From positions 228,725,741 to 228,789,740 of the forward strand of contig CM041465.1 in NCBI GenBank assembly GCA_023213395.1: DNA of 64,000 bases, given 5' to 3'. Numbering within the stretch: the stretch's first letter is position 1; each line of letters begins with the position of its first letter. Shown here one piece after another: positions 33,424-44,938 of the stretch. Made by a program: the position numbers and the translations under genes. Under the pieces are notes generated by a model. That model searched no databases, was not told the origin of the DNA, and saw nothing but the letters and a program-made list of their open reading frames with translations. Source of the DNA: Cycas panzhihuaensis (lineage: Eukaryota; Cycadophyta).

Positions 33424-34000
33424 CCCCGAGCTTAGGCATCCATTTTGGCCTCAAAATATAGGGCCAATTCATGTGCATTCTTGAAAGACTTTAAGGGATG
33501 TGCATGCATCATAGATCTCAAATTTTCATTCAAACCTCTGACAAAATAATTCTTCATATTATGATCTGTCACTATCTTCTTAACCATACTTGCGGCAATT
33601 ATCTTCATGCGGTTGATACAAGTTAATACTAGTTCGCCAAGTCTTTGTTTGATCTCCCTTAGGGCAATTTCGACAGCCTCATTACTGCAGAGTTTTTGAA
33701 ATCTTTCCTCAAATAATTTTTTAATCTTTGCCTAAGATTTTGTTTGATCCACTTCCTTGTACCATGCCAATGATACTCTGCTCAAAGTACAAGCAAATCT
33801 TTCTTTTATCTTCTGCTCATCTTTAATTCTTTTTACATTAATCAAATTCTGGAATAAGTACACGTGTTTTGTGGCATAGGTGTGTCATTGAATATTAATT
33901 TTTCAAACTCCCTTGAGTCATCCATCCTTGGTAAATGCACTAGTGTCCCTCCCAGTGATGGTGACCTTTCTCCATCAGAATCTAGCTCCTTTTGAGATTT
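33424..34000 (-). pseudogene. Element D gag capsid region
   Basis: Minus-strand codons resemble the Gypsy capsid (retrotrans_gag type): a Trp-His-containing segment near 33750-33780, FEERFQKLCSNEAVEIALREIKQ near 33640-33710, and KNYFVRGLNENLRSMMHAHPLKSF near 33480-33560. Several frameshifts and stops. Separated from its nucleocapsid (25012-25600) by element E. Confidence 0.65.
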
Positions 34001-34773
34001 GTTCCCTTCTCCGCACTACTTGGTTTGGGTGATGTATTTGGTGTTCTTGGTACAACACTATCTCTCATATAGAGGGTTTTGGAATGGTGTTTTTAAATGA
34101 ATAGGGTCAGGTACTCATGGCACATGTATTGTCAATGGTTTGACTAGTAAATATGATTGCTCGGACCCCTTGTCCAGTGAGTCTTCAAAGAGTTGCCTTG
34201 TTAATTTTCTTTTCCCCAATATGTCGAGGGAGCTTCCTCCATGTTTTCCTTGTTATCACTTAGGTCCTCTGGGGTATCTTCCACATTTATATGTTCCTCC
34301 TTCCCTAGGGTTTCCTTTTTGTTTGTAATTTCACTTTGCTCCACATTCCCTTGCAAATTCTCCTCCTTTCTGGGCTTATAAGGTCGGAACCAATTGGAGC
34401 AGATGTTAGTACCATTTGCTCTCCATTCCTTTCCTCTCCTTGTTCTTGAGGTGTCTGGGTTCCACTTGCCTGAAATTCTTCAATGGATTGTCCCTTAGTC
34501 TTGTTATTGTTTAGGCTCAATCTCCTTGCCCTTCTCGATTTAGATTCCTTTGACTATCGTAGTGCTCTTTGTCTGCTTGATTCCTTTTCCTTAGGTGACG
34601 TGCCCTTTTGTGGCTCTCCTGCCTTCAAAGGCCTCTTAGGTGGCATTGGAAGGTCCCTTGGGTGTCAGAGGCTTAGTTACAACTTGCCATCACGCCGACA
34701 ACCAAGGTTCCTTGTCCTTTGAACATACTTCCCTTGTGAAACTGTTGGCCTAGTCCTCCCGTAGTGGACATAG
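34001..34773 (-). pseudogene. Element D gag N-terminal region and leader
   Basis: Polar, Lys/Glu/Pro-rich codons with a 71-codon open stretch at 34305-34520 (SIEEFQASGTQTPQEQGEE). The region is homologous to 63189-64000 on the plus strand, which identifies the D-family relative at the window edge. Confidence 0.6.
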
Positions 34774-34786
34774 GCAACGGAACCCA
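34774..34786 (-). promoter_or_regulatory. Element D primer binding site
   Basis: The complement reads TGGGTTCCGTTGCC directly at the LTR end. It resembles the TGG-GCCGTTGCC PBS common in plant Gypsy elements, with changes. A parallel TTGGTTCCATTGC is present at 63189. Confidence 0.65.
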
Positions 34787-34819
34787 TGTTGACTTTCTAT
34801 ATATATATTCCCCCTATTG

Positions 34820-34876
<57 letters not shown>

Positions 34877-35884
34877 CTCACTTGTCAAGGGTTGCTGATT
34901 GATAGTCTAGTTTAGGATGAAGTTAACATGTTTGCGTTTCCATTCATTATTATTCAAATCACTTTACACATAGTATGAATCAATCATCACATAATCATCA
35001 TTATTCCATCATAGTAGTACATAATTCATTATGCATTCCCCATATAATCATCATAACATGCATAGTACACAATATTGCACGTAACTCCTAACTTTTTAAA
35101 GCAATAACACTAATACATTCTGTTCTGGTACATATCCTACATACGTTCCAGTGGTATTCACAATACATTGTTACATACGTTCCAAAAAGGAACACAACAA
35201 GGAATGCATCTATTGGATCATACACCTGTATTGCCTTGCTTGGAACTTCTCCCTTGGAATGTATCACATACTCTCTTGCTCGGTTCTCATCCTTGGACTA
35301 GTGAGAAAAGTACCCTTCATGCTCATTTTTGGTGACTTTTGGGGTGAATGGGTATGACACATAGTCATAACCATATCTTTCCATAACAAACATACCTTTT
35401 CGCTTAATCATGCGATTGCAATCATTAATCCATGTCCTCTTTGTTTTTATGCTTGTTCTTGTTAATGCCATTGAATTTGGACACTTTTTAAACCAATTCT
35501 GATCATGCATTTTGTTTTGGCACATTCTGTCTGCTAGCGTAGCTGAAAGGTATGTAACCTGTGTTGCATACCTGAAAGGTATGCATCTTGTGTTGCGTAC
35601 CCAGAATGCACATTTCCCGCTCTTTTTACTGGATTCTGTTATGTGTACCCCCATACAATCTACCAGTTGTGCATACCTGGTACTGTTCTGGTCGTTGTCG
35701 GGATCGTTCTGACCGTTTTTGGGCCTGTTCTGGTTGGTTTTGGGACTAATTTGGTCATTTTTGGGCCTATCATAGTCGTTTCTGGGACCGTTTTAGTCAT
35801 TTTGGGTCCATTTTGGTCGTTTTTGAGCCATTTTGGCCGTTTCTGGATCTGTTTTGACCATTTTGATCATTTTATTCGCCAATA
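34787..35884 (-). repeat. Element D 5' LTR
   Basis: TGTTGACTTTC to CGCCAATA, about 1.1 kb. It includes a TA repeat of roughly 50 bp at 34821-34871 and the 20-bp minisatellite at 35690-35870. Confidence 0.87.
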
Positions 35885-35889
35885 GTGGC

Positions 35890-36700
35890 TAACAATTGGC
35901 TTCCTGCCATTCCAAATCTCCTTTGGTGTCATGTTGCAGACTATTGTTGTAGAGTTTCTATTGGCGACATAAGCTGCTGTGTGAAGTGCTCTACCCAATA
36001 GGTTAATGAAAGGTCTTTAGCATGCATCATAGCTTTGGCTTTGTTAGCCAAAGTCCTATTCATCCTCTTTGCTACCCCATTTTATTGTGGTGTATATGGA
36101 GCAATGAGTTGTCTCTTAAATCCATGATCAATGCAAAACTGGTTGAACTTTCTTGGATTGAATTTACCTCTATTATCATAACGTAATATTTTGATTTGCA
36201 TATTTGATTCATTCTCTACAACAAGTTTGAATTCCTTGAACTTGGCCAATGCTTTAGATTTGTGTTTGATGCAGTATACCCAAACTTTGTGAGAGAAGTT
36301 GTCAATGAAGATGATGTAGTATGTAGCTCCTCCAAGAGATAGTGTGGACATGGGTCCACAAATATTAGTGTGAACCAAATGCAACTATTGTGAGTGCTTG
36401 CCATGATTTGCCTTTTTGAAAAGACTCTCTATGTTGTTTCTCCATAATACATGTTTCACAAAGGCACTTAACCGTTGAAAATTTTGGAAGGCTAAGCACC
36501 ATGTCTTTTTCTGAACATCAATTTGGTGTTGTCCAGGTTCAAATGATTGAGCTTGTTATGCCATAGTTTCTCCTTAGTCAGAGATTGAGTGAGATAGGCC
36601 TATGAAGTATTAAGTGATATATTATATGCATCGAGCTTGTATAGTCCATGGTCTTTATAACCAATGGAAATATCACTGATTGTACATTCCTATTATTGAA
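35890..36700 (-). pseudogene. Element C integrase
   Basis: A 101-codon open stretch (36082-36384) holds the core with catalytic positions altered: VHTNICGPM in place of VHSD, RYDNRGKF in place of the DNGGEF block. Beyond it are the ANKAKAMMHAK-like helix and the PKEIWNGRKPIV segment up to the D insertion. The zinc-binding N-terminus (36400-36700) is broken. Confidence 0.82.
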
Positions 36701-36712
36701 TAATATGCTCAT

Positions 36713-37042
36713 CTATGACTTATGAAGTTGTCTAATAGATAGCAAGTTTTTGGGCATTGAAGAAACCAAGAATGCATCACTAGTGGGAAATGTTGAAGCA
36801 TGGTTATCTAAAGTGTGGAAAGAGGGAATTTTTTCTACACCAGATATTTGTACGGTCTCATTGTTACCAAAGGTAACGATTTGCCCCTTGTTTTCACCAA
36901 TATCATATAACAAATCTATGTTTTTAGTCATGTGGTGGGATGCTCTTGAGTCGACAATACAAGTATTGTCGCTGTTTTTTGTTGTGATATGCACAAAATA
37001 GTTTTTCATTAGCCTATTGATTTGAGTGGCTTTGATAGCCAT
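36713..37042 (-). pseudogene. Element C protease
   Basis: A 109-codon open stretch with CIVDSRASHHMT (active-site Gly changed to Arg), then VTFGNNETVQISGVEK and FLVSSMPKNLLSI. Homologous to 48338-48685 in H. Confidence 0.87.
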
Positions 37043-37089
37043 CTCTGATGCCCCCCTTACTCATTGACCTCCTCGAAATCCACCTCGAT

Positions 37090-37914
37090 TTGGTCTATGT
37101 GGGACTGCTGCTGCTACAAATCATATTGCCTTTTCTTGCATTCTGATAGAATGTGGCCCATCTTGCCACAATAATGGCAAACAACATTTTTGGCCTTTGA
37201 AGTGCTAATATTGAGGTTCCTAAATTGTTTTTGCAAGTTCTATTTGGGATCCATTGGTTGTATTCCTTTGAAGTTGGCAACAAATGCTCCTGAAGTGGTC
37301 TCTTCATTTTGTTAAGAGTAGGTTTGCTCTTTCCGTAGTGAGAGCCTTTCTAGTAGATTGAAAGTCATAGTGCCCCATGTGCCTTCTCTTATGATTAAAG
37401 AGATGAAGCCGTTGTACTCCCTTGGTAAAGCATTAATTGTGGCAATAATAAGGTCTTCATTAGATACTAGTTTTCTCAAAGCTATCATTTGATTGTTGGT
37501 TTCTTTAATAGAAGACAAGAAAGTTGTCATTGGCTCAATAAATTTAACAGTAAACAAATTTTCCTTAGACATTACAATGCGAGCATCATCTCACTTTTCA
37601 TACAATGATAACAATGTATCCCATGCATCTTTAGATGTAGCAGCATTTGTAATATTTTGATCTACAATATTATGAATGGTCATATAAATAAAAGTTGAAG
37701 CAATTTCATGTTTTGCTTTCCATGCAACAATAAGAACTAGATGAACAAGAATTGTAACATTTGCATTCGTTGTGCTTTGAGTTGGTGCAGGCTTTGGATT
37801 TTTTCTAGATACCTAACCCCAATGCTCATTCATTATGAATAAATTTTTTGCTCGTTTCTTCCATTCTTGAAAGTTATTAGGTCCACTTAGTTTGATGTGA
37901 CTTGCATTAAGCAT
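37090..37914 (-). pseudogene. Element C gag
   Basis: Start MLNASHIKLSGPNNFQEWKKR at 37914 (the frame is open upstream to 37998). The capsid segment at 37312-37572 (FIEPMTTFLSSIKETNNQMIALRKL, LPREYNGFISLI) is preceded by a damaged stretch. A complete zinc knuckle CHYCGKMGHILSEC lies near 37128-37175, in a frame different from the upstream part. Confidence 0.84.
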
Positions 37915-39807
37915 GTTTATGGCAGATATTTTATTTAAGTTGTTTAAAAATGCTCTTGTAACTAAAGAATTGAGTTGAAAACTCAAAGTTTTTGTCACTT
38001 AAGTGCCACTCACAAGTACACCTACAACCCTGATCTTACTAGGAAGATCTAATAATTGAATTGTGTAAATGAAAGTGGAGGGCTGGGCTTTAGAGTTGGT
38101 CCAACTTTGGTCTTTTTCGTAGATCCTACAATAGGTCAAGATAAAAAATTTATAACAAGCGAGGCAGAGTTGATCTGCATGGCCATACTGTGATTTCCTT
38201 GGAATTCACAATTCTAGTAACATCCTTTTCGAACCTCCTTTTTAACAAAATAGGTCTCAGTTGTTGTGCACTGACCATACAATTGGTTGGTTCCCTAGGG
38301 AATGCACCAATCTTGAGACAAGAGGCATGGTTTAGCCTTTTTCATGCCTCTCTCACATAAGCTTTTAATCAATTAAGTGTTATGTGGATTAAATTATTGA
38401 GATGTACTTGAGATGCTGCCGATGTTTGCTTGAAACTTCATGAAAGAGTGCTTAAAAGTAGTTGCTAATGTGGTTGATGAACACTTTTTAAGTGTTAAAA
38501 ACCACCATATAATTGAGAAAAGACTTCAAGTATTATCAATGAATAGACTTGCTTGCTTTGTATTGCTTGGACAATATTTCTTCCTTAGTGCTAAACTGAT
38601 AATGATTTGCAAGATTTTAATCACTTCATGCAAGGACAAACACTCACCAAGAAGATGTTAGGACTTAAATTCAGTCTCGACACACACCAAAAAAGTGAAT
38701 TTTCTATTAATTTGAAGTGATCTTTAGTCATTTTTAATGATTAAGGACTAATAAGAACACCATGCAAGGAGCCTTGAAACATGTACAAGTGTGAATTCTT
38801 CACTTAAATGTACAAAAAAGTGTCAAATCACTAGTTTTTGATGTGATAAACACACTTGCAATATTTTTTATGTGTTTATCAGACTCAAAAAATAGAAAAG
38901 AAAAAAAGAGAAAAAAAGTGATTTTCCTTATAAATGAGTAAATAACATAAAAATCACTTTGAGAAAAACAAACTTTAGGAATTGAAGATTATTTTGGGCA
39001 TATACCAAATGATATAACCTAATGTTATGTCTCTAATGTTGAAAAAGTCAAACTTTTTGTTGATGGATGAACAGAGTGCGGTGGCGGACTTGTGGCAAAC
39101 CAGAGATCGAAAAAATGATCGAGCAACTCATTTTGTTGATTGGATTGACTAGAGGATGGATTGAGGGCATTCAACAGAGGATGTCCATTAGTGTTGAAGC
39201 TTGTTTGGTGAAGATCATTGGAGTATACGTAGGAATGAGCCACCACAACGTGAGGAGAGGTGCACGGCTAGCAGGAGTAGAACCCTCTAATAGAGCGAGT
39301 TTTAGCATTTGCGCCCACAACAAATCACATGCAAAGAGTCACAACGGGCAAGCTAGTAGGTGTACAGTCCTGAACCGATGCTTTTCCTTTTGGTAAATCC
39401 ACCCAATAGTAAGGAGAAAGGCGCCTAGCCAGGGTTGCAACATAAGTGCCTAGAAGAGACAATGCCCAACAACGGTGAGAGGTAAGAACTACTACCCAAG
39501 GAATTCTCTACCAGAGTTACAATACATTGAGTGAATGAAGAAGATCCCACAATAATGATTTTTATGATGTAGAAAATGAAGAAAAAACATGTTTTCCTTC
39601 TATTTTCCTTCTTGCAAAGATAAAATAAATCTCAGAAAAAAAAAATTGTTGATTTCAAGCCCATAAAATATCACTTCTGATATAAAAAATAGAGTAATCT
39701 AGACCAAACAATTGCGTTGGATTGCCTTTAGAGAGCGAAGGTCGCCATCAGGGGTTTTGGTGCAGTTTTTCAAGCCCTTAGAACAATAGGTACTCCCCTA
39801 CCAAGCA
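37915..39807 (-). other. Element C 5' leader
   Basis: A 1.9-kb leader with the conserved block (ACCATACAATTGG... near 38270-38310), one copy of the CATGCAAGGAGCC motif near 38757-38780, and the CCTTTA-GAGAG-CGAAGG hairpin near 39725-39741. A plus-strand 109-codon open stretch at 39067-39396 has no recognised homology and is probably chance. Confidence 0.65.
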
Positions 39808-39822
39808 ACTTGGTTACCACAA
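39808..39822 (-). promoter_or_regulatory. Element C primer binding site (diverged)
   Basis: The complement reads TGGTAACCAAGTTG, three bases inside the LTR end. It departs from TGGTATCAGAG, so it is either decayed or another tRNA is used. Confidence 0.55.
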
Positions 39823-40269
39823 TGACAACAAAAGGATCTAATGGGGAGAATAATGAACAAGGGTTTGATGATTAGCATCAAACAATAATAGCAAATAAGC
39901 AAGCAGATATGAGCACAAGCAATGGAGGAGTAAGAATTGTTCTTAGCTCCAAAACAAGATTGACTTGTACTCAAATGAACATCATAACATTGCATCACAT
40001 CTCTCTCTCTCTACATGAGAAAATTGTCTCAATATATGGAAGAGGGTGGTGGTTTTTTTGTCAAACAAGCACACAAGCTCTTTACATGAGGGACACTTGT
40101 CCCTTGTGCACACAAATGTGCAAATGTGCAAGTGCATGGGTGAAGGGTACATTGACCCTTAAATTACAACATCACACACCCTAGAGAAATGTGTGTACTT
40201 TATCAGATTAGGTGGTAAAGTCACTTTATATAATACATAACTTAACATTAAAACATAGAAGTTCTAACA
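39823..40269 (-). repeat. Element C 5' LTR
   Basis: TGACAACAAAAGG to TTCTAACA, 447 bp. Shorter than the 3' LTR because of a shorter CT repeat and loss of half the palindrome (only TTGTCAAAC remains near 40058). Confidence 0.92.
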
Positions 40270-40289
40270 TTTGATGGGTTCCCTACAGT

Positions 40290-40720
40290 TTTGTTTAGTC
40301 TCTTAGAATGCATTGAAGATGGCTGTTGGGTGTCAAAGAGATTGAAAATATTTGGAAATAAATTTTGAATATTTCCCATGTATGTTTTGTGGCATCTATA
40401 CTAGTAGCATGCTAAGGCTACTTCTAGAGTGGCATGAAATTGTTTCTTAATTTTCTCCAATTTTGTGTCCTTTTCTAGATATATTTTGTTCTGGAATAGG
40501 GACAAGTGATTGACTGGGTCTGCAGTTCCATCATAGGTTAGATGCAAGAATTCATTATCCATGGATGTGAATACTGACATGTTACCTATATTAGTGGCCA
40601 TATTGCTATTGTTGTTTCTATTGTTATCGTTCCGAGTGATATTATGGCCACAACTTCTGGATTTTGTATTGTCTGTTATGAAGAAGTACCAAAGGACATT
40701 CTTCTAAACAAGGGTTTGTG
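40290..40720 (-). pseudogene. Fossil Gypsy-like gag N-terminus
   Basis: A 66-codon open stretch (40401-40601) contains LHLTYDGTADPVNHLSLFQNKI, which resembles the YDG..DP..HL..F start of Gypsy capsids, then KIKKQFHATLEVALACY. Continuation is eroded. It lies outside element C and is older than it. Confidence 0.5.
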
Positions 40721-41179
40721 ACATACTAATCTAGAGATAGGTTCTACACCTATGATATTATTGCTTTTTGAACCAATTGGGTTCTCCATGAATTTGGGTG
40801 GTCCTTATTCTATAGTTTGGCCTAGACCATTACTAATGCTTTGAATTTTCTAGCTTCTCCAGAGGGTGTGTTTGGAGTCTTTAGTTCTTTTTCTTCTACT
40901 GTCTTCTGTTATTCAGATGTAGTTGTAGCAAAGGCAATATCTTCCAGTGCTATTTGTTCCACCACTGTGCTGTCATAATTGCCTATATAATCTGTGTTAT
41001 CCACTTCTGATACTTTTCTGCATAGTTGCTTATTTATTTCAGCATCCTTCTGTTCTATGGCTTTTGGTTAATGGCTATGGGTTGGGTAAGGATCTCCTTC
41101 ATGGCTCAACATTTTCTCTTCATTATTTATTCTTTGAACTGCCTGTTTTTAGACTGCTTCTTCTGGTTGTTTTCCTTTT

Positions 41180-41730
41180 CTAGCAGTTGTCTTCCTTTTC
41201 GTCTTTACAATATGATAAAATCATAACTTGGGGTAATCTTCTTCCTTCCCTGTCATATTCTTGTGGGCTTTCTTCCATCTGCCTACTTGTGGGTTCTATG
41301 GGTATTTCTCCCTCTGCTAGTGAACCTTGATCTAGGCATTTTGATGTTTCACTCGGTCCCCTTCGCATCTGCCTACATTCAGGCACTCTGTATTCTCCTT
41401 GCTGACTCTTTGTCATCTACTGCTAGTTACCTGTCGTCTGCCTCCTTGTGGCTCCAAAAAATCTGCCTCTTGGGTGTTTGTCATCTATGTTCTGGTTGCC
41501 TACTCAAGGGTGATCCATTCCTTGACCGAGAAGCATGATGCTGCAGCAACAATGATAACACTTTGGCTTCTTTGTTTCCTCAGCTATCTGCCTACTTGTA
41601 GGTTGTTTCACTGTTGTTTACCTCCTGGGCACCTGCCTCCTTGCGAGTTGTTCCTCCATCATCTGTCTCCTGGGCATCTGCCCCCTTACAGTCAACTTCT
41701 TCATTCTGGCAGCATAGTCTTTCTCTAAGC
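41180..41730 (-). repeat. Degenerate tandem repeats around CATCTGCCTCCTTG
   Basis: At least seven irregularly spaced copies of a core like CATCTGCCTACTTG (41259, 41365, 41430, 41460, 41587, 41626, 41657). On the minus strand these translate to repeated QGGR/QVGR-like units, suggesting an eroded repetitive coding region. Confidence 0.5.
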
Positions 41731-42845
41731 TCTGCAAGCTCTGCTTCCATCTACAAGCTCAGAACCAGGTTCTTCAATCTATTAGACATTGCTAAGATTT
41801 GCATTTTGCTGTTGTGCTGGGCAGACATGTTGGCAATGGTGTGTAGTTATATTCCTGTTTTGATTCCTCCTCTCCCCTATACGTCTGCTAAAGCTGGGAA
41901 AGTAGTTATACAGGACTGGCCATAGAGGATTTTTTGTCAGTTGGTCTTTTTGGTCAAATTCAATAGTGCTACATTTCGAATATTGTTTGGTAGGGTTGAT
42001 ACCTTGGAAGAGAGCTAAAATAAGAGGTTGATTGTCATTTATGAACCCCAAGTGAATCTCCTGAAAGCTCAACTAGGGTAAGGCCCAAACAGCATCTGAC
42101 TTAAGGACCACCATGACAACTTTTCAGGAACTGAGGAAGGAGATTCAAATGCTTTGGGCAGAGCACAGTGACTTAGCTCTGAAATTCAATATTGCTGAGC
42201 AAAGAAGCAGGGAAGAAGAAATCTCTTCCAAGCAGGGGATCATCCATAAGGAACTGATAAAAGAAACATGTCCAGATTGAAAACCAAGTCACAAAACAGT
42301 GCTCATGGGTGTCTGTGGTAAAAGTAAAGAAAACCCTGTAGATTATTGATATGGCAATTCAACCAAAATTTGATGAAGACCAACACTGACAGGTCAAATC
42401 ACTGTACCTTAAGGTGCGTGGCATTCCAAAACAGGGCAACTCAATGGAAGGTGCCATCGGGGTCATTCAAACTACAGTTGGTATACTTCTCTCGATAAGT
42501 CGGTTAAAAAATGTTTCTGATAGACTGAAAGTCTTGAGAGCCTAACGTAACTCCTTAATCTATGACTGATAAAATGCAAAATCAAAAGGAAATATAATCA
42601 ACATACTAGAAGTAATAGGGATAGCTGTAGAATGCAAAAAACAACTGATAAGTGTTAGGATTCTTGGGTCCTAAACAAAAGAAATCTGGAGTAGAACTCA
42701 ATGGCCAAGAATCATATACATGCCATAAGGCTTTAGTAACTTCTGATATAAGCAATGGCCTGTAATGATGTCCATCAAAGCAACACATTGCGGTTAAATT
42801 CTGTCATGAGGTGAATAGAAGCTCATAGTGAGGGAGCTCTGTGAT
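41731..42845. other. Unassigned sequence with two plus-strand coding-like fragments
   Basis: 42113-42280 encodes a charged helix (MTTFQELRKEIQMLWAEH...) ended by a stop. In another frame 42399-42540 reads SLYLKVRGIPKQGNSMEGAIG..., a pattern vaguely like nucleic-acid-binding ORF1 proteins of LINEs. Too short to assign. A 96-codon minus frame at 41782-42072 has no recognised homology. Confidence 0.35.
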
Positions 42846-43391
42846 TGTTAGAAAGGGCATTCAACCTACAAGAAATAGGATCTAGAATGGTGAAACAATC
42901 TGCTCATGAAGTGAGATGATTGGCATCTAAGTGAAGAAATATTGAAATGAGCAAGATAATAAAGCATAAACATAAAATAGCATAAGCACAACAATACCAA
43001 TATGGAGGAGATGGAATTGGTCCAACCTCCAAATATGAATGATAGCTTGATTAGCAAACTGGCAACATAACAATGTTATTCACATTCGATATGAGATACA
43101 TGAGAATTGGTTTCAATATATAGAGTTGGAGGAGAGACTTAAGGTGTTGGATGTTTGACAAGTGTCAAACATCCAAGCAACACCTTTTGCATGTAGAATA
43201 TGTGTCCTTTTGAGCTCTGAAGTGAACAAAAGTGCATAAAGGTCACTTTGATCCTTAAGTCACAATGTCATGTCACTAGGAAAGAATGTCGGTGTGCACT
43301 TTATTACTTAAGTGATAAGTCACCCCATAAAGTGCAATAATACACCAATAATAAAGTACATTAGCTTAACATGTAAACATAAGGTTTAACA
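42846..43391 (-). repeat. Element G 3' LTR
   Basis: TGTTAGAAAGGG to GGTTTAACA. Palindrome TTGGATGTTTGACA-AG-TGTCAAACATCCAA at 43147-43176. Followed by the PPT complement ACCCCCTTACTG. Confidence 0.93.
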
Positions 43392-44372
43392 CACCCCCTT
43401 ACTGTTTACAATGTTAAGACAGACACTTAGACTATCTCTGAATTTTACAAACTTTTCTCTACTAAGTGGCTTGATAACGATATCTACTGTTTGCTGCTCT
43501 TTAGGTCTGTAATGGAGCTTGATCTCACCTTTCTGAACATGCTCTCTAATGAAATGGTGATGAACCTCTATGTGCTTGGTCTATGCATAAAAAACAAGAT
43601 TTTTGGTTAACTTGAGTACACTTTTATTGTCGTAATATAGTTTGGTAGGGTGGTCCTACTCAAGTCCAAGCTCTCCAAGAATTCGCTTGAGCCAAATAGC
43701 CTCACAAGCTGCGTTGACTGTAGCTTTGTACTTTGCCTCTGTGGATGACAAGGTAAGATTTGGTTGCTTCTTGCAATTCCACGAAATAACACCTAAGCCA
43801 AGAGTAAAGCAATAACCTGAGGTTGATCTGCAGTTATCTTGACATCCTGTCCAATTAGAATCTGAGAACTCTTCCAAAATGAAGTTCTTATTATGCACAT
43901 ATTGAAGGCCATGCTACAATGTGCCTTTGATGTATCTTAGTATGCGTTTAGCTGCATTCCAATATTTCTAATTCAACTGAGATATTTACTTGGAATAAAT
44001 CCCTACAACAAATGAAATATCCAGTCTAGTGTTGGTGAGGTAGAGTAGGCTACCAACTAGTTGCCAGAATTGAGTGGGATTTATAGGTTCTACTTCCTCA
44101 TTAAGAGTTAGCTTTGTTCCATTCTCCATCGGTCTAGGCATTGGTTTGCAGTCTTCCATCTTGAATTGCTGCAAAATGTTTCAAGCGTATTTTGCTTGGG
44201 ATACGAAGATATGGCCTAGTTGTTGCCATACTTCTAAGCCTAAAAGGTAATAGAGAAGTCCAAGATCTTTTATCTCAAACCTTCTCTTAAGGTCACCTTG
44301 GAGAATTTCATTCATCTTAGTGTCATTTCCTGTGATCACTAAGTTATCGACATACGAGACAGTGAAAATAGC
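43392..44372 (-). pseudogene. Element G pol, RNase H and RT C-terminal part
   Basis: RNase H at 43400-43898 (FSDSNWTGCQDNCRS, STEAKYKATVNAACEAIWLKRIL), RT tether at 43986-44174 (PTQFWQLVGSLLYLTNTRLDI) and the RT segment up to YVDNLVITGNDTK at 44316-44372, where the insertion interrupts it. The active-site pair reads DN in this copy. Stops are frequent. Confidence 0.87.
44316..44372. repeat. 57-bp direct duplication flanking H, left copy
   Basis: CTTAGTGTCATTTCC... to ...AGTGAAAATAGC, matching 52153-52209 at 54 of 57 positions; all three differences are transitions. It is part of the G RT gene. Confidence 0.93.
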
Positions 44373-44923
44373 TGTTAAACCTTATGTTTACATGTTAAGA
44401 TAATGTACTTTAATTTTTATGTAATATGTGTACTTTTGTACTTTAGGGGTGACTTATCACTTAAGTGATAAAGTGCACACCCACATTCTTTCTAGTGACA
44501 CAACGTTGTCACTAAAGGGTCAAATGGACCCTCATGAATTTTTGCTCACATGAGAGCCCAAAAGGACACATGTCCTACATGCAAGGCATGTATCTTGGAT
44601 GTTTGACACTTGTCAAACATCCAAGGCCTTAGGTCTCTCATTTCACTCTATATAATGAGACCTCTTCTCATTGTCTCATAAGAGAGTTGGGTGTATTGTT
44701 ATCTTTGTCGGTTGCTAATCAAACTGTTTATTCTTTGGAGGTTGGACCAATTCCAACTCCACATATTGGGTATCATTTTCTCTTGCTCTTTCATTTATGC
44801 TTTGTCTCTTATGCTTTCTTTTTACCTTGAGAATATTATACTTGTTAGTATTTGTGCTTCTAGAACTAGAGTGATCCTAGTTTCTAGATCTTGGGACCTG
44901 AGGCCATTTAGCCTCTTTTCACA
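44373..44923 (+). repeat. Element H 5' LTR with promoter elements
   Basis: TGTTAAACCTTATG to CTTTTCACA. Contains the perfect palindrome CTTGGATGTTTGACA-CT-TGTCAAACATCCAAG (44594-44625) and, 24 bp later, a TATA box TATATAA (44649-44655), which should set the transcription start near 44680. Confidence 0.94.
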
Positions 44924-44925
44924 TT

Positions 44926-44938
44926 TGGTATCGAGCAA
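44926..44938 (+). promoter_or_regulatory. Element H primer binding site
   Basis: TGGTATCGAGCAA, two bases after the LTR; the initiator tRNA-Met type with one base lost relative to TGGTATCAGAGC. Confidence 0.88.

Larger units (their letters stand above)
21604..35884 (-). mobile_element. Ty3/Gypsy element D, pol-deleted, split by E
   Basis: LTRs of about 1.04-1.10 kb (21604-22642 and 34787-35884). The flanks are GTGGT (21599-21603) and GTGGC (35885-35889), one mismatch. The interior encodes a Gypsy gag with several zinc knuckles, a protease, and an open frame ending in an integrase C-terminal domain, but RT, RNase H and the integrase core are missing. Copia element E sits inside gag. Confidence 0.85.
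19021..40269 (-). mobile_element. Copia element C, split by D (which holds E)
   Basis: LTRs 19021-19514 and 39823-40269 flank a Copia interior. TSD TTTGA is perfect (19016-19020 and 40270-40274). The interior is split within the integrase C-terminus at 21604-35884 by Gypsy element D. Without D, C is about 7 kb with RNase H, RT, integrase, protease, gag and leader in Copia order on the minus strand. Confidence 0.93.

Noticed and set aside
39067-39396. 109-codon plus-strand frame in the element C leader
   Set aside because: Antisense to a retrotransposon leader, no domain, and equivalent leaders in E, G and H do not keep it.
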